In this document: piece by piece, positions 23,370-36,010 of the stretch
How positions within the stretch are numbered: the first letter of the stretch is position 1
Layout of the letters: the number at the start of each line of letters is the position of its first letter
NCBI RefSeq assembly: GCF_032854445.1
Contig: NC_088299.1
Span: forward strand, 12,643,608-12,707,607
Length of the DNA stretch: 64,000 nucleotides
Direction of reading: 5' to 3'
Source of the DNA: Liolophura sinensis
Lineage: Eukaryota > Mollusca > Polyplacophora > Chitonida > Chitonidae
Position numbers and translations under genes: made by a program
Notes under the pieces: model-generated
Told to the model about the DNA's origin: nothing
Seen by the model: the letters and a program-made list of their open reading frames with translations, nothing else
The model's database searches: none

Positions 23370-25955
23370 GTTTTTGTCTGTTCAGTTGTGGGTTTAACGC
23401 AGCGTTGAAGTTTTTCACTTCCAAGAAAGCCGACGGTAGAAGCCGTATTGCATGCACTGGATCACAAACTGTCGTCAATTATCTCACAAACCTCCTGAAT
23501 TAAAGCCATTGTTGTGTGAGAGAGAAAGAGCTGCAATTGGGCATATGAACTTACTGGGCATTGCTGGTTCAATCTGCTAAAGAGTTGTTTTTGTCAGTCA
23601 ATCAGTTTCCTAAGAAGGGATTATACGAGTTATTATTACATGATGTAGGTATTGGGCTACTTCTGTTGAGAAGCCATCTGCATAGCGTATACTCTGTCGG
23701 AAATAACGGAAATAACGGAATAACTTAGTTGCTTCAAAACAGAAAAAAATTGTGAAACGAATGTAAGTAATGTTCCATCAAAATAACCAAATTACTAACC
23801 CACGGAGTGCGGCACGGAGGACGAACAGGAGTATAATTTTCACTGAGGTAAGTATTTCGATGGACAACCAGATGTATGTTAACCTGGCATGTGGATAAGA
23901 CAAATACGTCTTGTACCCAGTCATCTTTTTTAGAGGTCAGTCTGTTTGGGTTTCCTTTCCTCTTTATCCTGTGTCGCATGCACTTGTAACCGATAAAATT
24001 TCTCACTACAACAGAACATTATCCGAGTCAAAGCTGCAAGTTTCTGCGTGTCAAACCTCTTGACATGGCGAAGCGCTTGAGTCGTCAGTGCACTAGTGCA
24101 GAGCAACGTATCCGATCGGAAAACAGGCACAGTTTCCGTCTCCATAATTGTATGCGTTAATTTCTCCACCAAAACTTAATGTTATTCTAGCATGCACGGA
24201 TAAAAAAACCATACGAGCAAGCTTGTTAGTCTTTAAACCAACACTAATATATTCATTAACAATTCATTTCCCAACAACATAAACTGGTCTGTCCAATATG
24301 CAAATTTGCCTTTGACGTTAATTCTACCATGGCGTTGCCCGATGTTTCTAGCTTTCTTCTATATGATAAAGAAGGAAGAGAAAAAGAATACAACTGCAGT
24401 TTGTCCTTGGTACCAGAACTTTTCATTTGTGAAAGTTTAGTAGTCCAGTGAGAGGTTAAAGGGTAACGCTCGCCTGCGGACGTACACGATCAGCACGTCA
24501 TTAACCATATAACTCAGAACGAAAGTGTACGAATCTTTCACATGGAATATGTCTAACCTCTGGTCTTTACCGTAGCACAATGCCTAGCTCTTCGCGTTCC
24601 CTATAGCTAGTGGCAGATCGGCCTTGTAACATGTATTACTCCTGAAGCAATGTCAGCTTTTATTCTCGAGCTCTGTTACAAGCGTCATATAACACCTCTT
24701 ACTGTGAATACTAATACGTCATGGCGAAACTTAGAGATTTGTTTGCTTAGACATACCTTTGCAACGAGATTCGTCTATAACTTTTGCTTGTGCGCATTTC
24801 CACGCAATGCACGGCCTCGGGTACCTAGAAACGTCTTCAGCATTAGTAACCATAGAGTGTAACTATCGATGCTGCAATAACGAGGCTAAGCATGAATGTA
24901 TAAAAAATAGAGTGCAGTTTATTACGCTTAAAATAATTTAGAGCAAAGATCAAATATAACTAGAAAATGTGTAAATAATGAAACACAATATGGTCTTCAT
25001 GAATCGTATTTCGTCGCGGAGGAATTGTATTTAGTTATCGGAAGGACGACAGACAAAGGTTTGTATTTTGACATAGGTCAATTAAGTAAGGTTTTATACA
25101 ATTGTAATAAATAAGGCTAACAAATATGTACAATTGCAATGCACCTAGCCTGTATTTCCAAACAAAATTGATAGAAAATTTGATGGAAATGTGGATTGAA
25201 GGTGAAATTAAAATATATATGTAAGATACACATAAAATATAATAGATTAGCACCCTACGGCAAGCTTTTACGCTGGATTATAGACTGATAATAAAATGAT
25301 AGCATATTACATAAATACATAACTCAACAAATTGGCTATCTACATAAAAGTTACCTTTTTAACTATTACAAAGGTACTTAAATGACTCTGCAAACTAAGT
25401 AGAGGCACGATTAGAAAAATGAGGTGACCAGCAAGCACAGAACACAAAATTTGTCGTATTTGATACACATGTGTTCAAACTTGAAAAATGTGCATTTGTT
25501 GGGAAATACAGAAGAGACTTAGATCTGAAAATTTACACTTCCCCTTGGCCCGATGCTAATGTGTTTAGCGGTGCCTAGTCCAATTTTGCAGACCCTTCGT
25601 CCGCTTGGCTGGATGCAAGCAATTTAACGCCTCTGTTGACAGAAAGTTGAAGATCCTGTATAAAGTGTTACAGTTTGGGGTGGGAAAGAGCAAACTTAGT
25701 TGAAATTTGATAATGCCCAGTTTGTATCGTCTTAAAGCATTGGACATGTGTTGTCCCATGTACATTGTTTAGCTTGCTAGAAAAGAATCCTTTTTGCGGT
25801 GACGCAGTCACTGACTTATCACAACCTTTCTACTTGAATTTTAAAGAAGCTAATTGAAGTCGACGTGCTCTGATGGCGTGAAGTGAAAGCTGTTGTGAAA
25901 GACACCCAGATAAATTTGATCTATGGCAGTTCTATGTATACCATTCAGATGTAGC
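23370..25955. other. Non-coding stretch, likely partly 3' flank of the neuropeptide gene
   Basis: No separate gene is supported. The minus strand from 25955 downward is the 3' UTR side of the neuropeptide gene. The first canonical AATAAA on that strand that I found is the inverse of TTTATT at 24918-24923, about 1 kb past the stop, so the UTR could be long; the true end is unknown. Confidence 0.4.
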
Positions 25956-26459
25956 TCATTTCCTCTTGCTGAATTTCCCAAAGTCGGAGTAATGGTGGAT
26001 CGAGTCGAATGCCCGCCGTTTCCAAGAGGGCATGGCCACATATCCGCGGTTGAAGTACGCTCTGTCCACAGACCGCTTGTTGAACTTCCCGAAGCTGCTG
26101 TAATGGTGTATAGAATCGAAGGCAGCCCGTTTCAGACGATCTAGCAAGTTTTTGGAGTCATCTACGGCCGCTTCCTCATTTTTCCTTTTTTGGAATTTCC
26201 CAAAACTGCTATAGTGATTGATCGAATCAAATCCACCGAACCTCTTGTATCCGTCATAGTCTCGGGCGTTGTACCAAGGAACCCTTTTAACGACTGACTC
26301 CTTGTCAAATCCTTCGTAGTCACCTGCAATGTCGGCGTTTAACTTCCGGTCTTGCGTATTTCCGTCCTCTTCAACTTCCGCTGGAACCCCTGGTCTGTTA
26401 TGTGTCTCTTTCTCGTGTTCCCTTCCGATTAGCGTTGAGACAATTTCTTTAAGTTCATT
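25956..26459 (-). CDS. Neuropeptide prohormone, pedal-peptide/orcokinin-like, terminal exon
   Basis: This exon encodes residues 29-195 of a predicted secreted prohormone. It begins after a strong acceptor (GTGTTTTTCAG) in phase 0 and ends at TGA 25958-25956. Dibasic sites set off three related peptides: FGGFDSINHYSSFGKFQ (102-118), AAFDSIHHYSSFGKFN (140-155) and AFDSIHHYSDFGKFS (178-192), each followed by KR or KRK. Between them are VPWYNARDYDGY (88-99), an acidic spacer NEEAAVDDSKNLLDRL (122-137) and SVDRAYFNRGYVAMPSW (158-174). An acidic pro-region precedes the first KR at 86-87. No peptide ends in Gly before its dibasic site, so C-terminal amidation is not expected, as is usual in the pedal peptide/orcokinin family, whose members share an FDSI/FDEI start and an S-x-F-G-like C-terminal half. 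The family call is by motif and so tentative; that this is a neuropeptide precursor is well supported. The upstream partner is the signal-peptide exon at 35625-35708. Confidence 0.9.
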   Translation of the reverse strand, partial: NELKEIVSTLIGREHEKETHNRPGVPAEVEEDGNTQDRKLNADIAGDYEGFDKESVVKRVPWYNARDYDGYKRFGGFDSINHYSSFGKFQKRKNEEAAVDDSKNLLDRLKRAAFDSIHHYSSFGKFNKRSVDRAYFNRGYVAMPSWKRRAFDSIHHYSDFGKFSKRK

Positions 26460-27425
26460 CTGAAAAACACAACGTAAACAACGCTAAATAACTCACTAAA
26501 ACATAACAATAAAAAGATTTTGTGCTTCAGTAAATAAATTAAAGAGATTCTACTTATTAGGCAGTGCCATATCTGCAGGCTTTTATGTTGGCTATTGGAC
26601 GACGCAAAAGCCTGTTGCATTAAATCAATTCGCATTTTATATGACAACTACACATCGTAAATCGCCTCGGTGTTTATGAATGATGTAATTTATACAAACA
26701 TAAATTAGTGGAAATACGGTATAGGTCTGAAGGGAGAAGAAAAAAATGCTACCATCAGCGGATCATTTCTTGCCGTTGGAGACATTTATTTTCATAGAAG
26801 AAAATGAAATCTAGCATAAAAGTCGATAGACGCTGTTATCACATTTATTCGAGCAGTTTTTTCATCAAAATTACCCAGAGCAAGCCAGGGACAGACGGAT
26901 AATTTAGAAAACAGCACCATGTGGCGGTTGAAGGTCTCTCTCTTAGTTTCTCAACAACACAGCTCACGATGTAGACGTCCTTATTGTAGACGGTTATGAG
27001 AACAGGCGATACGAGTTTTTCGGCCTGCATGACCTAGTTAAGGTCAGACCAGGGCTGAACCATTGACCTGCATCCACTCGGTTTTCTCTGCAGCGGAAGT
27101 GTCTAAATTAAGATACTCTCTAACCGTATCAGACAGCCAGCTGTTATTGTGTTCAAGGGGAAAATTTAAAACTTTGCTATAATGAGAACAATACGCTTCG
27201 CATCTAAAAGAAAATATGGTAGCAGTTGACTCATTAAGGGATAACCTGAACAGAGTCATCCACAACATCGGGAGCTTACAGTTACTCTGGTCTTCATCCA
27301 ACCACTCATGGTTTAATGAAGGGTTCTTTGATCACGTATCTTTTCATTACAGATCTAGACAACCTGCTGTCGGCTTAACTGTCAATTGTATGATCTTTAG
27401 GCACTCTTTAACTATTTTGTCTTTT

Positions 27426-27427
<2 letters not shown>

Positions 27428-27492
<65 letters not shown>
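27428..27492. repeat. (TA)n microsatellite
   Basis: Uninterrupted alternating TA of about 65 bp. It accounts for the YIYIYI runs in overlapping open frames. Confidence 0.98.
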
Positions 27493-27494
<2 letters not shown>

Positions 27495-30400
27495 ACTATC
27501 GACAAATCTTCTACATCAAAAGATTCTTTTTAAATTGCATGTATGAGGTAATTTGGCCAAAAAGTGTATCGATCCAAAAGCGATCAAGTTTGTTTTCCGA
27601 TATCGAAACTGTGCCATTTTCGGACTTTTATTTCTGTCAAATACATAATGTATAATCTTGGTTATACTGTTTATGTCTTTATATCCGTGCTTGCCATGCA
27701 TTATACAGAGAAGTGTTGCGACTCCTCATTCCGGTCACGAAAACTCGTTCGTCAAATGGCTCTATTGTGGTCACCGGAAACCATCTGCAAAAGTTCGCTC
27801 AATAAGGTAGTTAGCTTCCTTTCAAAAGCTAGGGTCAATTTCGAATAAAAGGCGCGCGATAGAAATCTAGATTCATTTGCCCTTAATGCGCAATTCGGCA
27901 ATAATGTGCGCTATATTTGTCGGCATTGTCCATCCAAGCAATGGACCACCCCTGCGAATTGGTTTTCCTTCCAGATGTACAAAGGTCATTCTTAATCGCG
28001 CTTCAAGCTCAACTAAATATCATGGACTGTATCCCTTTAACAAAAATACGTGTCCACTTTATCGATACCAGTTACATACGACGTTAGAGTACATGCATCG
28101 ACGTCAGAAAACAGGCTTTTGGAGTAAATTCATCTATTCTTTCAAGATGTAAGTAGCAGTATTCCATGTGTTTTTCACATGCCTTAGGGAAATATTAAAA
28201 AACGTGTCCCCCATCTGCCTTTAAGATCCGTAGCTATTTGTGCTCAACGACTAAGCTTCTTAACTGGCATCTCGGACAGAGCAGGTTTCTGATCACCACT
28301 GTTAAGGAATTGTTACGATTAAAGTAGTGCCTCCTTGAACAAAATGCGCCACAGGCTTCTGTCAAAGTGTGAAATTGTTTCAGCTTAATACCATACCGGT
28401 ACATTTTGACCCATGTTGGAAGAGTTTATGAATGGTAAAAGACATTATCATGAACACTAAGTCGACTTGAAAAAAAAATTCCTTTGCTAAGTTTCACAAG
28501 TTTTTGTCTGCATATCAAAAAGTGTTGAAGTTGTTTAATAGACTCTTTTAACCCCAGAAACGCTTGATTTCCTCGATATAAGAGGTGATAAGCAGGGAAC
28601 TTTAGCGATCTACCTAAAAGAACCCTGACAGAAAACTGTCCCTAATGAGAAGCAATTTTTCTTCAAAGTTATCTGCTGAGAACTATCGAACTCTACTCAG
28701 CTTTTATGCACCGGCAGTTGACAGATATCTAGAAACGAAGCATTTAACAAGGTCCGGGTCCTTTTTCAGACTTTATGGATGAAAGGTTGGGAACAATAAT
28801 TAAAGACTGAAGACGAAGTGATGAGATTAAAGGAACAAGTAATCTGGGCTCACTACTGAATCAATAACACAGTTCACAGAAATTTCATTGATTCTGGACA
28901 ACTACCAAGAGCTGCCAATTGTCGGTATGGTAAGCATACGTAAATACAAGGAGCAAACAAGTCTCGGTGCTGATATTGTGCGATGTTGCTGGTGTACACA
29001 AAAGCTTATCACACACACTAACTATTTTGGCCAAGTGCCTCTAGCAAAACACAGTAATGTATTCCGACCTATCTGAAATTTATCCCGTTTGCGGCAAATT
29101 GAATATGTTTGCATTGCTCAAAGGCTGATTGAAGTTCAACGATTCCTTGCACATCGTCTGTAAATGATGTTACTGGATTTTTTTCAGTCCAGAATCAGTG
29201 GAAGAATATTTAACCATTAACTGCGTACCGATAGATTAATTTCCTCACGTCATTTATCTTACCAAAATGGATTTATTATTTTCACAGTAATGTTCGTGCA
29301 TATTTCATTTCATTTCTGCATGCATTGTATTCTAATATACGTGCAAATCCTATACTTTTCTCACTGTGACGTTAATATCCAAAACAACAATTCATACTTT
29401 TGTCTTGTGTCTGGTATCACCGTAACGTGCATTTCCTAAACTAAGCATCGGGTCCCTCAGCGTGGCGTAGCCAGACATCTACTTGGCGGACAGAATCAAC
29501 TTTGCCATTCCATCTTGACAATTAGATCTCTGGGAAAGCATTAGATCAAATAAGACGCCGACCGCTACTGTATGTTCCCCTTTAATCACACAGGATGTCC
29601 GGTTCCAATTACGTTTTCAATATGTATGTTCTTGATAGGACTGCTATTACGTTCACCTTCAAGAACAATTTGATCACACGTAAACCCCCCGGGCGATACA
29701 GACAGATTTACAGAGTACCGTTAGTGACTCGCTGAAGAGTGCACGGACATGGGTAAATGGTATAGGAAAAACAAATTACAAATACAAACAATACTTTGGC
29801 ATTGCCACTTATTACTTGCAACATTTAACACACACTACATGTCAAAAGTAACATTTTAGCATCGGCACACGGTGTGAAAGAGATTATGTTAGGCGGTGTA
29901 GTTTAATAATACTAGACCTATATTCGCATTTGCAGCTAACCATCATACAAGGGCACAACACATGGCAGATTTGATTGAAAGGGATTTACTGTTAAGCCAA
30001 AAGTAACAGGATCTTATAGCTGAGGACCATTCTCCGATTGCACAAAGGCAGTTCTGAATTGTCAAAATTAGAAATACTACCTAAACGCTTAGTTTTCGGC
30101 TCTAGAAGTTAAAATTTTGTCAGCCTCATCAATGTTATCTTAAGACAAATGTGTCTAAATTGCAACTTCATATGCCAAAAAGTCATTTTAAATTTTGACT
30201 TTAGCCAAAAATGGCTTTGTGGAATCAGATCCAGGCGTTCAAAAATTCGAAAATGGTATTTGTATTCATTGTGGATTAGCATGATCAACGGTACCTATAA
30301 ACGTATACAGCTTTTAATCTACATGCATATTCCTTGTATTAAAAGTAGCGTAAGTGTTATATGAATTTCGCAAGCTGCAGTGCTACAAGAGAATTATGTG

Positions 30401-31647
30401 GATATGTTCGCAATTATGCACTGTCAAAACACAACTTTGATTAATTAACATCCCAACATTTGTATCTAATTCTGTTTAAGCCACGGTGCTAGTGGGGTTG
30501 CAAGTTGCTACGAATTAACTGATTACATCAACAGTTAAAATAATAAGACAAATTAACAAGAGAAATTAACTATTACACATACACGCTGCTCTGCTCTCTT
30601 CGTCCCGTAATGTTCTCGGTATCGTAGTAAAAGCAACATTTTCGGTACCATGATAAGATCTACTAGCTTAAACTTTCCTGGGCACCATGGTCAAAGAGAA
30701 AAGGACTCAGTTCGACTGGAAGCCCTCCATAATGTCAATAAGTGTCAGTAATGGTTATCGATAGATCAGCAGATGTATAACCTTAGCGCCAACAACGGTT
30801 ACTTGCCTACTTTACCTGCATACTACTGATCGTGTTTTTCAATGGGTTTTCACGGATGTATTTTGCGAACCATAAGAATATCACTGAATCCACTGTCAGA
30901 CAACCTCTACGGTGAGATGATGTAATAAGCGATTTCCAGATAAAGAACAAAGAGAAATTCAAGGAGGCTTTCTGTTCAAATTTGTACACATGGGAAATGG
31001 ATTTTCCCCGACGAATGCACATGAATTTTTTTTCAGTCTAATTTCAGTCTTGATTGAGTCAGATGCTAGTTTGTTATGCAGATGTAACCTTACAATGCAA
31101 TCTAGTATGTGGAGCCTTCCCTACCTAAGGTAATAAAGTAAGCTGTATTGTGTGCTGTCCATTATAACCTTTGCGATGACGTTTTGTGGGAAAATTGGTA
31201 AAGTGTTACTTATGCATGGCAAGACAACAGTGGTCTATTCAGCTTTGACCTGAGTCGCCACTGCGCGTGAAAAGGCTCATAACCGGTGGACATATTGTCA
31301 CAGGATGTGCATGTGTATCATCATGTGATACAGGCGGACAGAATAAATAAAAGCTGGCAGGAAAATAGCAACTGCATGAGTGGGTATGGGTCACCACAGT
31401 GTACTAATTTTAAACTAGCGTGATTTAATAATATGACAAATTGTAATTGGTTTGTGTAGAATACTCAGAACAAAGGAAAAAACTAACCACAGCGAAAGTC
31501 ATTGTCCATACTAGAACACTATTTACAGCTTGATGCCATTTTTTGTAGGAAATAATAAAGTGGGGTATGTTAGGACGCACCTGATCGTTCAGTTTTTATT
31601 TTCATCTTCTAATTGTTTTATTCGATGTGTAATGTGAAATACCGACA

Positions 31648-31685
31648 CACGGCCGTGTTAATAGCGATATCATTTGGGGAAATTA
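31648..31685 (+). repeat. Left arm of a 38-40-bp inverted repeat
   Basis: ACACGGCCGTGTTAATAGCG followed by ATATCATTTGGGGAAATTA. The inverse complement occurs at 33151-33190 with about two mismatches. The outer part (ACACGGCCGTGT) is itself palindromic. Confidence 0.8.
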
Positions 31686-33150
31686 TCTCTTGCAAGTGGA
31701 CTTGAACGGTTAGTATATTATAGAGTACTACATTGCCTAGGAACTTTTGCGAAGAAAATTGCACGGACAAATCCATGTAATCAAGGATCACTACAGGCCC
31801 TGGTTAATTACCCTTGCACATGCTTGTTCCCGGCTGAATTATAAATGCGATTTCACGGCAATAATTGTCAAGTTAATTTATATTGCGGGAGTCATTTAAT
31901 ACGGATTGCTTCTATTTTGGAGAACTATCGAGACGCCTAGTGGACGCCTTTCTCCTCGGTCTTCTCGGTGGCCCTTCAAGCGAGTAAATAGGATGTTCCC
32001 TGAATTCAGGGAATGTACACGGACATCTGGTATCATATACCCCATGTACAAGGACCGGGTATTAAGGCTATATGATTTCAATCTTCTTAGCAGTCTGTTA
32101 TTTGCGTATGCAGCCATTTGGAAAGCTTCTTTTGATCTGGAAACGATCCCGTGATATGACCCATGAAGAAATATTTCCTGGAACAAGGTCTGATTGCAGA
32201 GCTAATACAAAACAAATAGGTTACACAAGACTACACGTATAGGTGACTATTGAGGGAGGGTATATGGAAACGTCGACTGTGATTTGTTAGCAACTCTTCC
32301 ATGTAAAACAATACAAAGTAATGATCCATATTTCTAAGACGAATAGAAGGGAAGATATTGATAACAATGCGAGCTCCTCACACATGAGGCGTAACATCCA
32401 GGTTATTTTAACAGCCATAATGACGAAAAAAGTAAAGATATAATTGGTATATATAAATGTAAGCGTAAATTTATTGTGCCTTTATACATAATTCACACGT
32501 TCAATATGCTGACACCAACAAATGGATTCGGAGGAATGAATGGGTCGTGTATGATTACCGATGGAGCTATGAACTGTTGAATTTAAAGAGAAATAATGTC
32601 ATTAGATTATAAAAAGTCAATTAAATTTAACTATTTATAAAAACGAATAATTGCGAGAACATCACTTAATCAGTTTGCATTCCAGGCAGAAAACGTGGCT
32701 GGGGGCTGGAAAATCTCTTTATTTCCCCTTAAAGGCATTATTTCATCATCAACGACGGGAAATTGTCTGTGAAATTTAACATGAAATATAAAAATTAGAG
32801 AAATTGGTACGGCATGTCAAGTTACATGAGGCATTCACGTGATATGCACATATATTTTTATCAAGGAAAATGCGTGATACTTTTATTAATTTTGCATACA
32901 TCGTTATATGCGAAAACACACGTCGTTTAGTTTCTGTACACACGGTTTTCAATATAGCCATGATCATAACATAACACAACTGTTGTGTTTTGTGGCCGGC
33001 AGATCTCAGAGCAAATAGCCAAATGTGTCAAAACAATGGGACGGGATATCGCGAGGGTAAGTAAACAACATATCCTGTTTTAAGAGACGGTGGATTCGCA
33101 CATGTGTGAACTGAAATGCGCTTTTCCAATTCTGACGCAATATATATATA

Positions 33151-33190
33151 TAACTTCCCCAAATGATATCGCTATTAACACGGTCGTGTA
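33151..33190 (-). repeat. Right arm of the same inverted repeat
   Basis: TAACTTCCCCAAATGATATC followed by GCTATTAACACGGTCGTGTA is the inverse of 31648-31685. The arms are 1.5 kb apart, as expected for the ends of a non-autonomous DNA transposon. No transposase frame is visible between them. Confidence 0.8.
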
Positions 33191-33201
33191 TAGAAGGTGT
33201 T

Positions 33202-33252
33202 CTATTATTATTATTACTATTATTATTATTATTGTTATTATTATTATTATTT
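33202..33252. repeat. (ATT)n microsatellite, interrupted
   Basis: About 50 bp of ATT repeats with ACT and GTT interruptions. Confidence 0.95.
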
Positions 33253-35624
33253 TATATAGATGCCGATTTAATATTTAAATAATTTTGTGAACCGCCATAC
33301 ACTTTACAACGCCTGCGTCGCTCTCTACGTTCGCTTCACATGACTGTCACCACTAGCAAACTTAGAACAGAAATCTTGAACAACGCCGAGGTTACGGGGT
33401 CAAAGTGATGAGGCAAGAAGTAATGCATAGCATGATTCTAACCAACACCTGAAACAATTTTACTGCTAAATGTTGATTCAGTAGTTCTGTGCCTGAACAC
33501 CAGTGGTGAAACTAAGCCTAAACAAGCCGTCTTGTTTCGCACAGGCTCCAAACGTCAAGCTTGTCTAGTGGTGGCAGTGACGCAAAGCCAGCGTAGAGAG
33601 CGTCACGTGCGCTGTAATGAGAATGGTGAATGACTGGATAGACGAATGAATGAATGTTTACACCTCATTCAACAACATATCAAGTTGTGTTTAATCACAT
33701 TCAAGAGATCAGGCCTGAAATAAAATGTGAATTTGCATTTTGTTTTATAGTCTTTGTGGTTTTCACATGGTTTGCATTTTTCACAAACAGTGTAATATTT
33801 TAGTATCGTTTTTTTTTCAGCCCTCAAGAATTTAATCCTAAGTATTAGCATCAGGTAACAAAACCTTCAGGAGAGATATGCAACGGGGTTGTCTGTATAT
33901 ACTCTTAGAACGAAAACCATATAACAGAGAACACATTGAGTTTTCTTCAAGAGAAATACAGCCCTGTATCACATGGCGTTAAGTAGGCTTCTCCTATAGC
34001 ACTATGTAGAGTATGAAATACGATACCGTATAGATAACGGCTGTTTCTGTCATGAACCAAAACCACATCCAAACTGATTAAATAGTCCAGTCGTTAATAC
34101 CGTCTCACTAACCGTTTTGGTAACTGTTTTGTTTTGCAATCATGTAAATTATGAGTAGCTTCATATTTAATATTAATGCGATATGTGTAAGTCATATAGA
34201 ATGTACACTGGAATCACTCGTTTACAGTCTTTTTAATGAATTGCCCTACAAACAATGCCAACAAATTACATGCGGTGTTTTTTTCCACTGGGTAACTTGC
34301 AGAAAATTTTAAACTTGGTTAGTGGTATTTCAACACCAGATACATGAGAGGCGTACACTTATGGAGCTTGACTGTCTATGTGTGCATGCTTGGTAATTTC
34401 TTAACAAGCAAGTCATATACATCTACGATTCATGTTTTCATGAAAGAACCGTTAATTGGATAGTCATGTGCTCGATCCCTGGTTCAAAGAGTGTATAAAT
34501 GAAATATGCGCTCTACATATGCGGATGTATTAAAAATCGTACATGATGTCCGGTACAATAACACACGCCTACACAGGCGATAATATTCGGTGCCCCCCAT
34601 TAAGCCATCGCCTTTGTTACTGTCTATAAACGTGACGGCATATCAACGCGCCTGTTGTCTGCAAAACTAGATTTCATGATCAAGTCGTTTACCACTGTAA
34701 TTAATTAGGACCTGCAAATGTAAGTATTTCCATATAAAATGACAGTGACTTACTGGTCACAGATCTACTTAGGCGTAGTGGGAGGTATGGTTGGCCTACT
34801 GGTCTAGAATCGGTTATAAACACCGCTAAGTTTATCATCTGCCTCACGTGCACTGTACACTCAGCGATTTGTGGTTTCAATAGTCCAGTGACAAGTCCCA
34901 CGCAGTCGTGACACTGCCAACAAAAGCTGGTTAATCTTGCAGAATAAACCTATGATATACTGTTATTGTAAACTCCAGATCTCATTAAGTGAATGACGAA
35001 GCATTAAGTACATTCACGGCTGATTCCAGGGAAACGGCCGTGATGTTTTGCCGGATAAGTTGCGCCTGCTGAGGTGGAGAGGGTGGAAGTGGTGAAGAAG
35101 CTGAACTCGTGTTAGAAACAAAGTTTATGTTCGAATAATACTACTATCAACAATTGGATCAAATATATCAGATGTCAGTGGCGAACCTAACATTGCACTG
35201 TTAATCCAGACTAATTAAGCATCAGGGACATACATGTCCGACCCACACGTTATTCCGTGCAAGCAACTTTTTGGTATTAACAAAGGGGCTCGCTGTACAC
35301 ACTGGTGCACTTACTGTTATTGTGTGCAAATGGATTAAACAAATAGGACTTGAGCATAAAACTCCCCATTTATACAGGGAGGTAAATAATTCTACGTAGT
35401 GTTGCTGCACATCATAGGAACTTCAAAATAACACAAATGTTTACAATGGAAAGTATTACAGTTGTCAGTTTCCTGTGTGCATTACTTTTGATTTCTGTTA
35501 AACACCGTCCTTCAGCGATCGAATATGAATCGATTATGGCTTACGATGTAGTAAGATGAGATTAAGCTATTTAGGCCTAAGTCATTTTTTTCTCGTTTGA
35601 AACTTCAGAACATAATATTCTTAC

Positions 35625-35708
35625 CTTGGTTTCCGAGACTGGGAAAGCTGTACTCGTACATATACATAAAACCAGTGCCGCATATGCACCTAGATTAGTC
35701 CAGGCCAT
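35625..35708 (-). CDS. Neuropeptide prohormone, first coding exon (signal peptide)
   Basis: The minus strand has ATG at 35708-35706, followed by 28 codons up to AAG|GTAAGA (donor at 35624). The product starts MAWTNLGAYAALVLCICTST and continues AFPVSETK. It has a short polar start, a hydrophobic core AALVLCIC and a small-residue cleavage context (TSTA|FP, after residue 21), a textbook secretory signal. The exon ends in phase 0, which matches the phase-0 start of the terminal exon at 26459. Together they give a 195-residue precursor with no internal stop. An AT-rich TTTATAAA precedes the ATG. The linkage over a 9.2-kb intron is inferred from phase, order and function; no competing exon pair was seen. 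Confidence 0.75.
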
Positions 35709-35923
35709 TTTATAAAGTCTCCAAAGAACTTCGTTTCAAGCCTTCTGCAGCAAATCAAGGGATACGGCGGTGACAGTTCTTGAAAGGCGACCTCGGGTTT
35801 CTATGCGGACTCTGGCAGTGACGAGAGAGAATGAAAAAGTCTGGCTTGTGATTCCGATTAGAGCGGCGCCGAGAAGTGACAGGATTGTTTTGGTTAACGT
35901 CGTGATCTCTTCACTCACACAAC

Positions 35924-35958
35924 TGACTCAAGCCCGCCTCAATGATTCCTTTTATATA
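35924..35958 (-). promoter_or_regulatory. TATA-box core promoter of the neuropeptide gene
   Basis: TATATAAAAGG occurs on the minus strand at 35958-35948. An initiator-like TCAGTT follows, with its A at 35924, about 34 bp downstream of the TATA start. This would leave a 5' UTR of about 215 nt before the ATG at 35708. The start site is predicted, not observed. Confidence 0.6.
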
Positions 35959-36010
35959 CGCCTATTTGGACGACTTCCACTATCCCCTACCAGTCTATTG
36001 GGCAGACGAT

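Larger units (their letters stand above)
26460..35624 (-). other. Predicted large intron of the neuropeptide gene
   Basis: The donor is AAG|GTAAGA at 35624 and the acceptor GTGTTTTTCAG at 26460, both phase 0, giving about 9.2 kb. It contains (TA)n at 27428-27492, (ATT)n at 33202-33252 and an inverted-repeat pair at 31648-31685/33151-33190. I could not identify an additional in-phase coding exon inside, but a short one cannot be excluded. Several plus- and minus-strand open frames here (up to 105 codons) have no domain similarity. Confidence 0.65.

Noticed and set aside
31896-32186. 96-codon minus-strand frame inside the inverted-repeat segment, possible transposase
   Set aside because: No DDE/D or zinc-finger pattern and an equally open frame on the opposite strand.
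35736-35918. 60-codon minus-strand frame with a hydrophobic stretch just upstream of the signal-peptide exon
   Set aside because: It begins at GTG, lies within the predicted 5' UTR and ends before the real ATG at 35708.
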